Below are positions 35,746 to 44,440 of a DNA stretch of 64,000 bases, piece by piece. A program made the translations under genes and the position numbers. Under the pieces are notes generated by a model. That model was given only the letters and a program-made list of their open reading frames with translations. It was not told the origin of the DNA and searched no databases. The DNA comes from Pullilachnospira sp963929535 (GTDB taxonomy: Bacteria > Bacillota > Clostridia > Lachnospirales > Lachnospiraceae). Location: positions 441,879 through 505,878 of the forward strand of contig CAWVIZ010000010.1 of the NCBI GenBank assembly GCA_963929535.1, read 5' to 3'. Position 1 is the first letter of the stretch. The number at the start of each line of letters is the position of its first letter.

Positions 35746-35867
35746 AATAGGGTATTGACAAAATACCCAAAATGTGTGGCCGCTCTCGCTACTGATTCTA
35801 TTTATGAGGTAGCGAGAGCGGCCCCTTGAATAAGCGATCTATCATTTTTTCAAGGAGGCACACCATT

Positions 35868-37211
35868 ATGATCCATCAAGTAATTAAAGAACTATTTACA
35901 TCATCTGTAGAACATATCTGTTCTAATATCTCGGATTATTCCGTTCATCCGGATATTGATTTCCAAAGGAGCCGGTTGATTCCTCCCCAAAAACTGCTCT
36001 CTTTTCTCGTTTCTCAGAGTTCTTCCTCTACCAGAGTGGAAATGCTTGACTTCTGGGGGCTGGATGCTTCTTCCATTCCCACTTCTTCTGCACTGAACCA
36101 ACAGCGTCAAAAACTGAAACCGGATGCACTGGAAGCTCTCTTCAAACTTTTTAATTCCTCTGTAACCGAATTGCTCCCAGATACTTTACGCAATGGCAAC
36201 TATCGTTTTTTGGCTGCTGACGGTTCTACCTGCACATATTTCAGTACCCCATCTTTTTCCCCGGATGAGTATTATTGTTCACCCGGTAACTCCATCAGAG
36301 GGGTCTACAGTATGCATCTTAATGCTTTTTATGATCTCACAACACACACTTATACGGATGCCCTGATCCAGCCGGTTCATAACAAAAATGAATTTGGCGC
36401 TTTCTGCGACATGGTTGACCGCCATGAGATTCTCGAAGGAAGTAAGAATGTCTATATTGGCGACCGTGGCTATTGTTCCTATAACAACATGGCTCATGTA
36501 ATAGAACAAGGTCAGTTCTTTCTGTTCCGCACCAAAGATATCCACTCGAAAGGCCTCGTTGGCAATTTCGACTTCCCGGAAGAAGAATCTTTTGACATCG
36601 ATGTCCGGGTTACCCTGGTCCGAAGCCATTCCAGGAAAGTCCAGGTCAATCCTGACACTTACAAACGCTTCGTAGATCAGGCGTCTGCTTTTGATTACAT
36701 CCCTTATGGGAGTTATGAAACCTATGAGCTTGCGTTCCGTATTGTAAGATTCCCTATCCGTGAATCATCTTTTGAATGTATCGTTACGAACCTGCCGCGT
36801 GATGAGTTCCAGCCGGAGCAGATCAAGGCATTGTACGATTCCAGGTGGGGAATCGAATCTTCGTTCAGAAAACTGAAATACACCATAGGCCTGAGCAATT
36901 TTCACTCCTATAAACCGCAGTATATTGAACAGGAAATCTGGGCAAAACTCATTGCCTATAATATAACGGAAACCCTGATCAACTGTACGGTACTGGAAAC
37001 CCGCGGTACAAAACATGAATATAAAGTCAATTTTACAATGGCTGCACATATCTGCAGGGTCTTTCTCCGTCTGGCCACGGAGAAAGACCAATATGATGTA
37101 ATGCTGTTATTGCAAAGGGAACTAATCCCCATCCGAAGTGGCCGCCAATATCCGAGACTTCAAACAGCCCATTTCCGGAGGCCTCGATACTTCATATATC
37201 GAGCCGCATAA
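35868..37211 (+). CDS. IS4-family transposase
   Basis: The 447-residue DDE enzyme shows the first Asp in FLAADGSTCTYF, the second in VYIGDRGYCSYN and the IS4-specific YREK signature (YDSRWGIESSFRKLK with exact Y-2-R-3-E-6-K spacing). The ATG at 35868 follows AAGGAGG. The gene is intact, so the element is potentially active. Confidence 0.93.
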   Translation: MIHQVIKELFTSSVEHICSNISDYSVHPDIDFQRSRLIPPQKLLSFLVSQSSSSTRVEMLDFWGLDASSIPTSSALNQQRQKLKPDALEALFKLFNSSVTELLPDTLRNGNYRFLAADGSTCTYFSTPSFSPDEYYCSPGNSIRGVYSMHLNAFYDLTTHTYTDALIQPVHNKNEFGAFCDMVDRHEILEGSKNVYIGDRGYCSYNNMAHVIEQGQFFLFRTKDIHSKGLVGNFDFPEEESFDIDVRVTLVRSHSRKVQVNPDTYKRFVDQASAFDYIPYGSYETYELAFRIVRFPIRESSFECIVTNLPRDEFQPEQIKALYDSRWGIESSFRKLKYTIGLSNFHSYKPQYIEQEIWAKLIAYNITETLINCTVLETRGTKHEYKVNFTMAAHICRVFLRLATEKDQYDVMLLLQRELIPIRSGRQYPRLQTAHFRRPRYFIYRAA

Positions 37212-37566
37212 AGCATTACCATCCTCATTATAACTCTTAAAAAGGCAGACGTGCAATCTGTCTTTTTGTCGTGTCCAAAATATGTGCCATACCCAGGAAA
37301 AGTTCACCGGTTTCCACGAAGTGCGGTTGTGTAGATGGAAGCAATGCTTTTTACCTAAAAAGCATCAGGTGCCTTTATCGTTAACTAAATGACATTGGGC
37401 TGTGAATAGTAACACTGCAGCAGGGAATTGCTGAACCTGAAAGAAGAATTTGGAGACAATGAGTTTTGACCGACAAGTCATATTTTTCAGTATATTTGAT
37501 GTAGTTCCGTGTGATAGAATACGCGGCAGAAAAAATGCAGAGAGGGTGTCAGGAGTGATAAAAGAG

Positions 37567-38230
37567 ATGGAAAAATTAAGTAAAATTGTCCGGTCTTATC
37601 CATTAAAGGAAGGGGAAAACAAAACAGAGATTCCATTTGTATCCATTTATTACCGCGAGCAACGAGCCAAGCGGACATGCTCGCATGGCCATTTGGCGAC
37701 TGCTGCGGGGTTTTTTGACTTTTCTACGGAAAGAAAAATAGATATGCCGCGGGTGGATAATTTTTATATTTATCTGGTGCTGGACGGTTCCGTTCGTCTG
37801 TACACGCCCTCCGGAATTATGGACTATCTGGCAGGACAGTATTCTGTGCGGTTCCTGCGGAAGACAGTTTCTGCAGAGCGTGATCAACATCCAGCAGGCA
37901 GGAGAGATTTATGAAGTAAACAGCTGGATAAAAGAAAATTTTCGTGATCCGTTTACCGTGGAAGAACTGGCGGAAAAGCGGAATATGAGCGTATCTCTGC
38001 TTCATCAGAAATTCAAAAGTGCGGTGGGAATGGGGCCGCTGCAGTGCCAGAAACGGCTGCGGCTGACGGAGGCCAGAAGACTGATGCTGGACGAGAACAG
38101 GAATGTGACCGAAGCATCCCTGGAGGTAGGCTATGAGAGCGTTTCCCAGTTTACAAGAGATTACCGCAGAATGTTCGGTATGAAGCCCAAAGAGGATATT
38201 CTGAAGCTCCGCAGCCAACTGGAGAAATAG
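37567..38230 (+). pseudogene. AraC-family regulator, internally deleted and frameshifted
   Basis: The first part (37567-37840) encodes an AraC_N-type cupin domain (NFYIYLVLDGSVRLYTPSG). The second part (37880-38230, another frame) encodes the complete AraC DNA-binding domain (FTVEELAEKRNMSVSLLHQK, then VTEASLEVGYESVSQFTRDY). The join near 37845-37875 lacks about 80-100 residues expected between the domains and changes frame. The two halves cannot make a normal regulator. Confidence 0.8.
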
Positions 38231-38344
38231 GCGATTTTTTTGCAGGAACAGGCAAGCAGCAGCCTCTGAAATCCTGTTAGAATAAGACTGCACATCAGAA
38301 AGTGCTTCTTAAAAAAGGAATATCAGGATATGGAGGTTGAGAAC

Positions 38345-38755
38345 ATGATTTTAACAGATGGTTTATGCGACAGGTTATGTGCTGCCGCGCGCGAAAAAAG
38401 CAGGGAACTGGGGATCGATATCAGCTTTGCCATCAGCGATGAAAACGGTCTGCCCAGAGCATACCGCCGTTACGGGGATGCGCTGGTTCTGAGCATTACC
38501 CTTGTGCCAGGGAAGGCGTATACGTCTGCAGTCACCCAGTGCAGGACAAAAGATGTGGCTGCCTGCGCCGCTGAGGGAGGTTCGCTGATGGCGATCCAGG
38601 CAAACGATCCAAGGATCACACTGGTTGCAGGCGGTTATCCTCTTTTTGTAAATGGAAAGATCGCGGGCGCCGTTGGTGTGGGCGGCGGAACGGAAGAGCA
38701 GGACTGCGAGATCGCGGAATACGTTGTGTCTGTATTCGAAGAGATGACAAAATAG
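38345..38755 (+). CDS. GlcG/HbpS-family protein (DUF336)
   Basis: The 136-residue protein matches the GlcG/HbpS family, small proteins associated with heme binding or corrinoid/diol metabolism. Features are ISFAISDENGLPRAYRR, PGKAYTSAVTQCRT and AGGYPLFVNGKIAGAVGVGG. ATG 38345 is eight bases after GGAGG; the ATG at 38330 overlaps that site. It follows the broken AraC gene, which may once have controlled it. Confidence 0.85.
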   Translation: MILTDGLCDRLCAAAREKSRELGIDISFAISDENGLPRAYRRYGDALVLSITLVPGKAYTSAVTQCRTKDVAACAAEGGSLMAIQANDPRITLVAGGYPLFVNGKIAGAVGVGGGTEEQDCEIAEYVVSVFEEMTK

Positions 38756-38827
38756 AAATGGGAGCTGAAAGGGGCTGAAAAACGGAAAGCTGATCCGGTT
38801 TTCGGTCCTTTTTATGTTTATATAATC

Positions 38828-38868
38828 TTGACCCACTATCAATTGAATGATATACAATCAATTGATAG
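38828..38868 (+). promoter_or_regulatory. Promoter with an operator palindrome over the -10
   Basis: TTGACC (38828-38833) and TATACA (38851-38856) are 17 bases apart. Perfect 11-base arms CTATCAATTGA (38836-38846) and TCAATTGATAG (38858-38868) bracket the -10, a classical repressor arrangement. Confidence 0.75.
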
Positions 38869-38880
38869 AATGGACCGGAG

Positions 38881-39066
38881 GTGATCGCCATAAAGCTAAG
38901 TGTTCAATCAAAGGAAAAAGAAATCATTGAATTTTTCATGGAAAAATTCAAGAATTATAAAGCCGCTGAAATTGTCAATTATATGCATGAGGAAAAGGCT
39001 TATAAAGAAACTGGGAATGGAGCGATCATTCCGTTTAGCCTGGCAAAAGAGATTAGAGACTTTTAA
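38881..39066 (+). CDS. Short protein resembling the C-terminus of Panacea/DUF4065 proteins
   Basis: The 61-residue product (IVNYMHEEKAYKETGNGAII, then PFSLAKEI) resembles the end of DUF4065 (Panacea) domains found in antitoxins and GepA/SocA-like proteins. The annotated start is GTG 38881, which overlaps the GGAGGTGATC site. An ATA at 38890 would be better spaced but is rare, so the start is unclear. It may be a remnant that kept a promoter and operator. Confidence 0.5.
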   Translation: MIAIKLSVQSKEKEIIEFFMEKFKNYKAAEIVNYMHEEKAYKETGNGAIIPFSLAKEIRDF

Positions 39067-39209
39067 TAAATGATATTTCATTAGAAAAAAATATTTTTGA
39101 CCGGTGAAGGCCGCTTGGGGTTACCAAAGAAGGGTATGGTTAGTGATATGCTCCCTTCTGGGCAGACAGTAAAAATAATAGAACTGACTGCTTAGGAGGG
39201 AGCGTATTT

Positions 39210-39302
39210 ATGTCAAAAAGAAACTGTCTGCAGAAATAAAACTGCAGGCAGTTTTGGAATACCTTTGGCAGGATGTTTCTGGCTTCCAAGGATTTTGTTA
39301 AG
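39210..39302 (+). pseudogene. Remnant of an insertion-sequence transposase
   Basis: After a GGAGGG site, the ATG at 39210 opens a frame that, if one base is restored near 39222, reads KLSAEIKLQAVLEYL, the helix-turn-helix start of IS3-type OrfA proteins. Coding potential ends abruptly where the HxlR gene begins. The preceding 80 bases (from about 39110) may be its terminal region. Confidence 0.55.
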
Positions 39303-39303
39303 C

Positions 39304-39636
39304 TTAAAGGCGATTATGATCTCCCCATTCACACATACCATCTAAAATAGGAATTAAAGATCTGCCTCGCTCAGTCAAACTATACTCTACTTTGGGCGGA
39401 ATCTGAGGGTATTCTTCTCGATGAATAAGCTGGTCGGCTTCCAGTTCTTTCAGTGTGGAACTTAAAGTCTTGTAAGAGATTCCGCCGATATATTTTTTCA
39501 TTTCGTTGAATCGGACCACACTGAATTCCATCAAGGTATATAATATCGTCATTTTATATTTCCCGTTAATCAATGACAGCGTGTAACTGAATCCAGTTGA
39601 ACTAAGACATTCGTTTGATATGCATCTTTCGCTCAT
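39304..39636 (-). CDS. HxlR-family transcriptional regulator
   Basis: The 110-residue winged-helix protein fits HxlR/YodB-type regulators: an N-terminal cysteine (MSERCIS), LSLINGKYKMTILYTLMEF, FNEMKKYIGGISYKTLSSTL and VEYSLTERGRSLIPIL. Such proteins often sense quinones or electrophiles through the N-terminal cysteine. It is divergent from a flavodoxin-like reductase gene, with an inverted repeat in between, so it probably controls both. Confidence 0.88.
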   Translation of the reverse strand: MSERCISNECLSSTGFSYTLSLINGKYKMTILYTLMEFSVVRFNEMKKYIGGISYKTLSSTLKELEADQLIHREEYPQIPPKVEYSLTERGRSLIPILDGMCEWGDHNRL

Positions 39637-39672
39637 TTTACACTCTCCTTTAAGTAAGTATATAACTTGATT

Positions 39673-39733
39673 GTAAGTATCGCACTTTAATGTGCGTACT
39701 TGCTTTTGGTTCCATTCTTGCTATGATTATAAT
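39673..39733 (+). promoter_or_regulatory. HxlR operator and promoter of the reductase genes
   Basis: An imperfect inverted repeat (GTAAGTA-CGCAC and GTGCGTACTTGC, 39673-39703) lies beside a promoter TTGGTT (39706-39711), 16 bases, TATAAT (39728-39733). Further half-sites (AAGTAAGTAT near 39655, CGTACTTG near 39737) surround it. Confidence 0.65.
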
Positions 39734-39797
39734 GTCCGTACTTGAAAAAGTCAATTTTATTTAAGCAGCCATGAAATACCAAAGGAGGTAAAGTCTG

Positions 39798-40343
39798 ATG
39801 AGTAAAAAGATAGTAGTAATTACCGGAAGTCCCAGAAAAAACGGCAACAGTTTGGCCATGACAGACGCTTTTATCAAAGCAGCGAAGGGAAAAGGACACA
39901 GCGTCACCAGGTTTGACACCGCCAGAATGAATGTAGGTGGCTGCCAGGCCTGTGAAACCTGCTACAAGACAGGCAAGGCGTGTTCCTTTGATGATGACTT
40001 CAATCTGATCGCTCCTGCTGTTCTGGAGGCTGATGTGGTTGTCTTTTCTATGCCGGTGTATTGGTATTCGATCCCGGCGCAGATCTAGGCAGTGATTGAT
40101 AAGCTGTATTCCTTCTGTGTTGCCGGAAAAGATATTGCCGGAAAGGAATGTATGCTGATTGCATGTTGTGAAGAAGATGATATGTCTGTTCTGGACGGTG
40201 TACGGATTCCTGTGGAGCGTTCCGCAGCGCTTATGAAATGGCATATGGCGGGAGAGGTTCTGATTCCCGGTGTTTTGAATACTGGTGATATTGAGAAAAC
40301 AGACGGCTGCCAGCAGGCGGCTGTTCTGACCGAAAAAATTTGA
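39798..40343 (+). pseudogene. NADPH-dependent FMN reductase-like gene with an internal amber stop
   Basis: The first 96 codons encode a flavodoxin-fold reductase (KIVVITGSPRKNGNSLAM, CQACETCYKTGKACSFDDDF, VVVFSMPVYWYSIPAQ). A TAG at 40086-40088 interrupts it, and the same frame continues for 84 codons to the natural end. The expected codon is probably lysine (AAG). The next gene is an intact homologue, so loss of function may be tolerated. Confidence 0.85.
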
Positions 40344-40362
40344 AAGAAATGGAGTACCAGGT

Positions 40363-40914
40363 ATGAGTAAAAAAATAGTGATACTGAACGGCAGCCCCCG
40401 AAAGAAAGGCAATACCTCCATGCTTGTAAAAGCATTTAGCGAAGGTGCGGAAAGGGCCGGGAATACGGTGACAGAGTTTTTCCTTGACAGCATGGAGATC
40501 CATGGCTGCAAAGGCTGCTTTGGCGGACACAGCAGTCAAGAATGTCCATGTGTACAAAAGGATGATATGGCTCAGATTTATCCGGCAGTAAGGGAATGTG
40601 ATGTGGTGGTGCTGGCAGCTCCGCTTTACTACTGGAATATGAGCGGTCAAATCAGAACCGCCATGGACCGCCTGTTTGCTTTGGAGGAAGGCGATGGCAA
40701 TCTTCTTAGAGGGCATGACAGGGCCTCTGCTCTGCTGATGGCCGCAGAAGGACATGGATTTGAAGATGTACTTACCTATTATGATCATCTGATGGAACAT
40801 TTGCGCTGGAAAAATCTTGGCCATGTCCTTGCTGGCGGTAATATGAATGTGGGGGATATTAAAGATAAGCCTGAAATCCAGCAGGCGTATGAACTTGGAA
40901 CGTCGATTCAGTAA
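40363..40914 (+). CDS. NADPH-dependent FMN reductase/flavodoxin-like protein
   Basis: The 183-residue protein has the phosphate-binding loop NGSPRKKGNTSMLV, a cysteine pair (GCKGCFGG) and VVVLAAPLYYWNMSGQI, typical of the iron-sulfur flavoprotein/NAD(P)H reductase group. It lies 19 bases after the interrupted paralogue, under the putative HxlR-controlled promoter. A role in quinone or nitroaromatic reduction is inferred from the regulator. Confidence 0.88.
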   Translation: MSKKIVILNGSPRKKGNTSMLVKAFSEGAERAGNTVTEFFLDSMEIHGCKGCFGGHSSQECPCVQKDDMAQIYPAVRECDVVVLAAPLYYWNMSGQIRTAMDRLFALEEGDGNLLRGHDRASALLMAAEGHGFEDVLTYYDHLMEHLRWKNLGHVLAGGNMNVGDIKDKPEIQQAYELGTSIQ

Positions 40915-41113
40915 ATGAAATTTTATGAGGGCAGCGGAAAATAACAATCCACTGCTCTCAAATATTTCGCGGCATAATGTGAAAGTTTTGAGTAAATGCT
41001 CATATACGATAAAGAAGCAACGATAAACGAGATAAGTACAGCCTTTACGACCATTATTCCGTGAACATATGCACCTTACAAAAATACAATAAAACTTGTA
41101 AAGGGAAACAGCC

Positions 41114-41436
41114 ATGAACAAAGATGAAATTTTGAGAAAAGCCGTGAGCAAAAAGAAGATGAAGGAATTATTCACGCGGTCAATTCAAGGAGATGATATG
41201 ACTTTATTGGCTTGAGCATTATGTTTACGGCCTATATGGTTTTTGTCGCATTTTTGGGAGGGACATTTGCCGTACCTATGAGTTTTTGGTGTGCTTTCAC
41301 AGGAGCAAAATACTTTGGAAGATATAAAGCCAACTCCAAAAAGAGTAAACTATTGGGCGGTTTAGTATTGTGCCTTGCAGCCATTGCGTTTTTCTTAAGC
41401 TACTTGTTGAGAGATTTATTGAAAGTGATAGAATAA
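41114..41436 (+). pseudogene. Decayed DUF6442-like small membrane protein gene
   Basis: The ATG at 41114 begins MNKDEILRK, the usual opening of this family, then needs a shift to read SREQKEDEGIIHAVN and another to reach the membrane part (LSIMFTAYMVFVAFLGGTF onward), which runs open to 41436. At least two or three single-base changes are needed, so it is not functional. Confidence 0.7.
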
Positions 41437-41440
41437 AAAT

Positions 41441-41651
41441 ATGAAGCATGATTTAGTCTTAAAAAACGTCTAAAAATAGCGCGAGCAGAAAAAGGACTCT
41501 TATAAGGTGACCTTGTTGAAATGATTGGCGTATCGAGAAATACTATTAGTTCTATCGAAACAGGGCAATTCAATCCTACGGCAAAATTAGCTCTAATTCT
41601 ATGCATCGCATTAGACAAAAAAATGAAGATTTGTTCTATTTTGATGAATAA
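41441..41651 (+). pseudogene. Decayed YozG-like XRE regulator
   Basis: Fragments in different frames reconstruct a 67-residue helix-turn-helix protein (RLKIARAEKGLL, an in-frame TAA, GDLVEMIGVSRNTISSIETG, CIALDKK, then EDLFYFDE). It normally pairs with a DUF6442-type membrane protein, as here. Confidence 0.7.
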
Positions 41652-41742
41652 AATGATTTTAAATTAGAAAACTAAGACTTCCCATACCTTAAATGGGCTT
41701 CGCACCTTGAAAATTCAATATTTCAGCTAACAAAATAGAGAT

Positions 41743-41886
41743 TTATGCTGCTATAGCCACAGGATGAAGCGCACGCCTGAGATATTCAGGCAGACGAGCC
41801 TCAAAATCAGCAGTAAATGCTGCCAGTTGGTTCTCACTGAGCTTGAATATCTCCTGAAGACTTGCCATGCTGTTGTTGAAACTCAT
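41743..41886 (-). CDS. 47-residue hypothetical protein
   Basis: The frame (start MSFNNSMASLQEIFKLSENQ, end LHPVAIAA) has the amino-acid mix of a real protein but no recognised domain and no strong binding site. From 41887 to 42250 the sequence holds GC-rich hairpins but no other supported gene. Confidence 0.4.
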   Translation of the reverse strand: MSFNNSMASLQEIFKLSENQLAAFTADFEARLPEYLRRALHPVAIAA

Positions 41887-42281
41887 TTTTCACAGACAGG
41901 ACACGCAGGAACTATTGAAAAAAATGCTGGAACGGGAGAAGCCGGAAACCCCTTAGTTTACTAAGGGCGTAATTATACACCACTCAAAGGTTGGTGCATT
42001 GCGTTCTCCGAAGGCTCCTCGCCGGAGGGCTGTGATTTTCCGCAGTCATGGTCTGCTCCAAATCATACAGGGGACGCTACGCTTCCCCTGCGCTGGCTGC
42101 CGCCAGCTACCCTTTTGTGAACTTGCCATCTGGGGACACCTTGCGTTGCAAGCTGTTCCCAGCCGACAAGTTTTATAAAATATGCTATCTTTTCGATAGG
42201 CAATAAAGTATAATAAAGTCAGCAATAAATCGTAATTTATCAGAAAATGAGGAATAGTTGAAATGGAGGCGCTATAATAAC

Positions 42282-42605
42282 ATGAAGATTGAAGGGAACC
42301 AGAAAGAACTGGATGCAATGGTAGAATTTCATAAGGGAAACCGTGTCGAGGGGCTGAGACTGCAAGAAGAATTTGCAGCGGAATTTCGTAAGGAGTATAA
42401 AGACAAAGATCACTGTCCTTGCCTGAAAGCCTGTCGTTATCACGGAAACTGTAAGGAATGTGTAGCAATCCACAGAGCGCATCAGGAACATGTTCCTAAT
42501 TGTATGCGACCATTGATTAATAAAAAATTGAAATTGATGTCAGAATTAACAGAGCATACCTTGGCAAATGAAATAGAAGCTCCACATGAGATTTTAAGAA
42601 AATAG
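42282..42605 (+). CDS. Small cysteine-rich protein of mobile elements
   Basis: The 107-residue protein contains a dense Cys/His block (CPCLKACRYHGNCKECVAIH, then HVPNCMR) that should bind zinc. Similar proteins are common in Lachnospiraceae; the function is unknown. ATG 42282 lies 12 bases after GGAGG. A TATAAT at about 42210 may serve as its -10. Confidence 0.65.
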   Translation: MKIEGNQKELDAMVEFHKGNRVEGLRLQEEFAAEFRKEYKDKDHCPCLKACRYHGNCKECVAIHRAHQEHVPNCMRPLINKKLKLMSELTEHTLANEIEAPHEILRK

Positions 42606-42698
42606 GCAAGTCAAATTTCAGTTTGTTAGCTTTACATCGGGTCAACTTGTCCCGAACTTTTACAACTAAATACCCGCCGCTCACACAGCGGCACACCG

Positions 42699-42734
42699 AG
42701 CAGGAAATCTGAAAAAAGGTCTCCTGCTTTTTTT
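42699..42734 (+). terminator. Terminator upstream of the relaxase gene
   Basis: AGCAGGA (42699-42705) pairs with TCCTGCT (42722-42728), followed by a run of T residues to 42734. Confidence 0.8.
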
Positions 42735-42743
42735 GTCCAAAAT

Positions 42744-42768
42744 GAGGTGGTAAAGCACCACCCCATCC
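42744..42768 (+). other. Candidate oriT of the mobilizable element
   Basis: Just before the relaxase gene, GGTGGT and ACCACC form a hairpin around TGGTAAAGCACC, and the strand continues CCCATCC. This recalls the GGTAAGTGCGCCCTCCC nick region of MobQ relaxases. The similarity is loose. Confidence 0.3.
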
Positions 42769-42795
42769 GTCAATTACAGAAAGGAGGGACACGAA

Positions 42796-44376
42796 ATGCC
42801 CTGTCCACACAACGAAATCACGATTGTTCAGCGCAGCCAGCGGCAGTCTGCGGTTGCCGCCGCTGCTTACCAGAGTGGTGAAAAGCTGTTCTGTGAATAC
42901 GACCAGCAAGTGAAGCACTACCCGGAAAAACGTGGTATCGTCCACAATGAAATCCTGCTCCCGGCAAATGCCTTGCCAGAGTATGCAGACCGCAATACCT
43001 TATGGAACGCCGCCGAAGCGGTGGAGAAGCAATGGAACTCCCAGCTTGCAAGGCGGTGGGTGCTTACCATCCCAAGAGAGATACCACCTGACCAGTACGC
43101 TGTCCTTGTCCGGGAGTTCTGCCAGCAGCAGTTTGTTTCCAAAGGCATGATTGCTGATTTTGCCATCCATGACCCCCATCCGCCGGGACACAATCCCCAC
43201 GCCCATGTCTTGCTCACTATGAGGGCAATGGACGAACATGGGAAATGGCTTCCCAAGAGCCGCAAGGTTTATGACCTTGACGAGAACGGGGAACGGATAA
43301 AGCTGCCATCCGGCAGGTGGAAAAGCCACAAGGAGGATACGGTTGACTGGAACGACCAGAAGTATTGTGAAATCTGGCGGCATGAATGGGAGGTCATCCA
43401 GAACCGTTATCTGGAAGCCAATGACCGCCCGGAGCGTGTGGACTTGCGTTCCTATGCCAGACAGGGGCTTGATATTATCCCTACTGTCCATGAGGGTGCT
43501 GCTGTCCGGCAGATGGAAAAGCGAGGTATCCAGACGAATATCGGCAACCTGAACCGGGAAATCAGAGCCGCCAACCGCCTGATGAAGTCCATCCGGCAGC
43601 TTATCCAAAACCTCAAAGGCTGGATTACCGAGCTGGGAGAAAAACGGAAAGAACTGCTTGCACAAAAGGCGGCGGAGGAAGCGACACTTCTTCCCAATCT
43701 ACTAATGAAATATATGGAGATACGAAAGGAAGAACGGAAGGATTGGACAAGGGCTGGACAGAACCGGGGGACTTCACAGGACTTAAAGGCAGTCAGCGAA
43801 GCTCTGTCCTATCTCCGGCAAAAGGGGCTTTCCACTGTGGAGGACTTAGAAGCATTTCTGGAATCTTCCGGGAAATCAGCCGCAGATTACCGCAATCAGA
43901 TGAAGCCAAAGGAAGCCCGCAGCAAAGTGATTGACGGGATTCTTGCCAGCCGGACAGACTGCAAGGAATGTAAGCCTGTCTATGAGAAGTACCAGAAGAT
44001 ATTTTTTAAGAAAACAAAGGAGAAATTCAAACAGGAACACCCGGAGGTTGCCCGGTATGAGAAAGCTGCCGCCTACCTTGCCAAACACCCGGACGATAAG
44101 GACAGCACCCAAAAGGAACTGCAAGAGGAGCAGGAAACACTTCTGGAAGAAATCGCAGAGATGAAAGTACCGCTGACCGAGGTGCAGGAGGATTTGAAGA
44201 AGCTGCGGGACATCCGCTACTGGGTACGGAAAGCCACCCCCGGCACAGAGGAAAGCAAAGAGCCGCCCAAGAAGCAGCCTATCAAGGAAGTCTTGCAGGA
44301 TAAGGCAGACGAGAAAAAAGCACAAAGAACCGCCCCGGCGCAGGCGAAACAAAGACAACAGGATATGGAACTTTAA
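42796..44376 (+). CDS. MobA/MobL family relaxase
   Basis: The 526-residue MobQ-class relaxase nicks oriT and leads the strand during transfer. The relaxase domain covers about residues 1-220: QSAVAAAAYQSGEKLFCEYD, then WTIP-like WVLTIPREI and the metal-binding histidine triad HPPGHNPHAHVLLTMR. A long helical C-terminus follows with no clear helicase. GGAGG precedes the ATG. Confidence 0.93.
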   Translation: MPCPHNEITIVQRSQRQSAVAAAAYQSGEKLFCEYDQQVKHYPEKRGIVHNEILLPANALPEYADRNTLWNAAEAVEKQWNSQLARRWVLTIPREIPPDQYAVLVREFCQQQFVSKGMIADFAIHDPHPPGHNPHAHVLLTMRAMDEHGKWLPKSRKVYDLDENGERIKLPSGRWKSHKEDTVDWNDQKYCEIWRHEWEVIQNRYLEANDRPERVDLRSYARQGLDIIPTVHEGAAVRQMEKRGIQTNIGNLNREIRAANRLMKSIRQLIQNLKGWITELGEKRKELLAQKAAEEATLLPNLLMKYMEIRKEERKDWTRAGQNRGTSQDLKAVSEALSYLRQKGLSTVEDLEAFLESSGKSAADYRNQMKPKEARSKVIDGILASRTDCKECKPVYEKYQKIFFKKTKEKFKQEHPEVARYEKAAAYLAKHPDDKDSTQKELQEEQETLLEEIAEMKVPLTEVQEDLKKLRDIRYWVRKATPGTEESKEPPKKQPIKEVLQDKADEKKAQRTAPAQAKQRQQDMEL

Positions 44377-44440
44377 CAGGCACTTGCCATTTTCAATCAG
44401 AGAATGTCAGGTGTTTTTTTCTTTTTAAGGAGGGATAGAT

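Larger units (their letters stand above)
35676..37397 (+). mobile_element. IS4-family insertion sequence, complete
   Basis: The 1722-bp element is bounded by perfect 18-base inverted repeats, CAATGTCATTTAGTTAAC (35676-35693) and its complement (37380-37397). It is flanked by a 10-base direct repeat, GGCTGTGAAT (35666-35675 and 37398-37407), the target duplication, which falls in the size range for IS4-family elements. It carries one transposase gene preceded by a terminator and a perfect 15-base-arm hairpin (35778-35823), which would limit read-through from outside. Confidence 0.92.

Noticed and set aside
40086..40088. Pyrrolysine codon
   Set aside because: There is no sign of pyrrolysine genes, and the protein family does not use it; a nonsense mutation is simpler.
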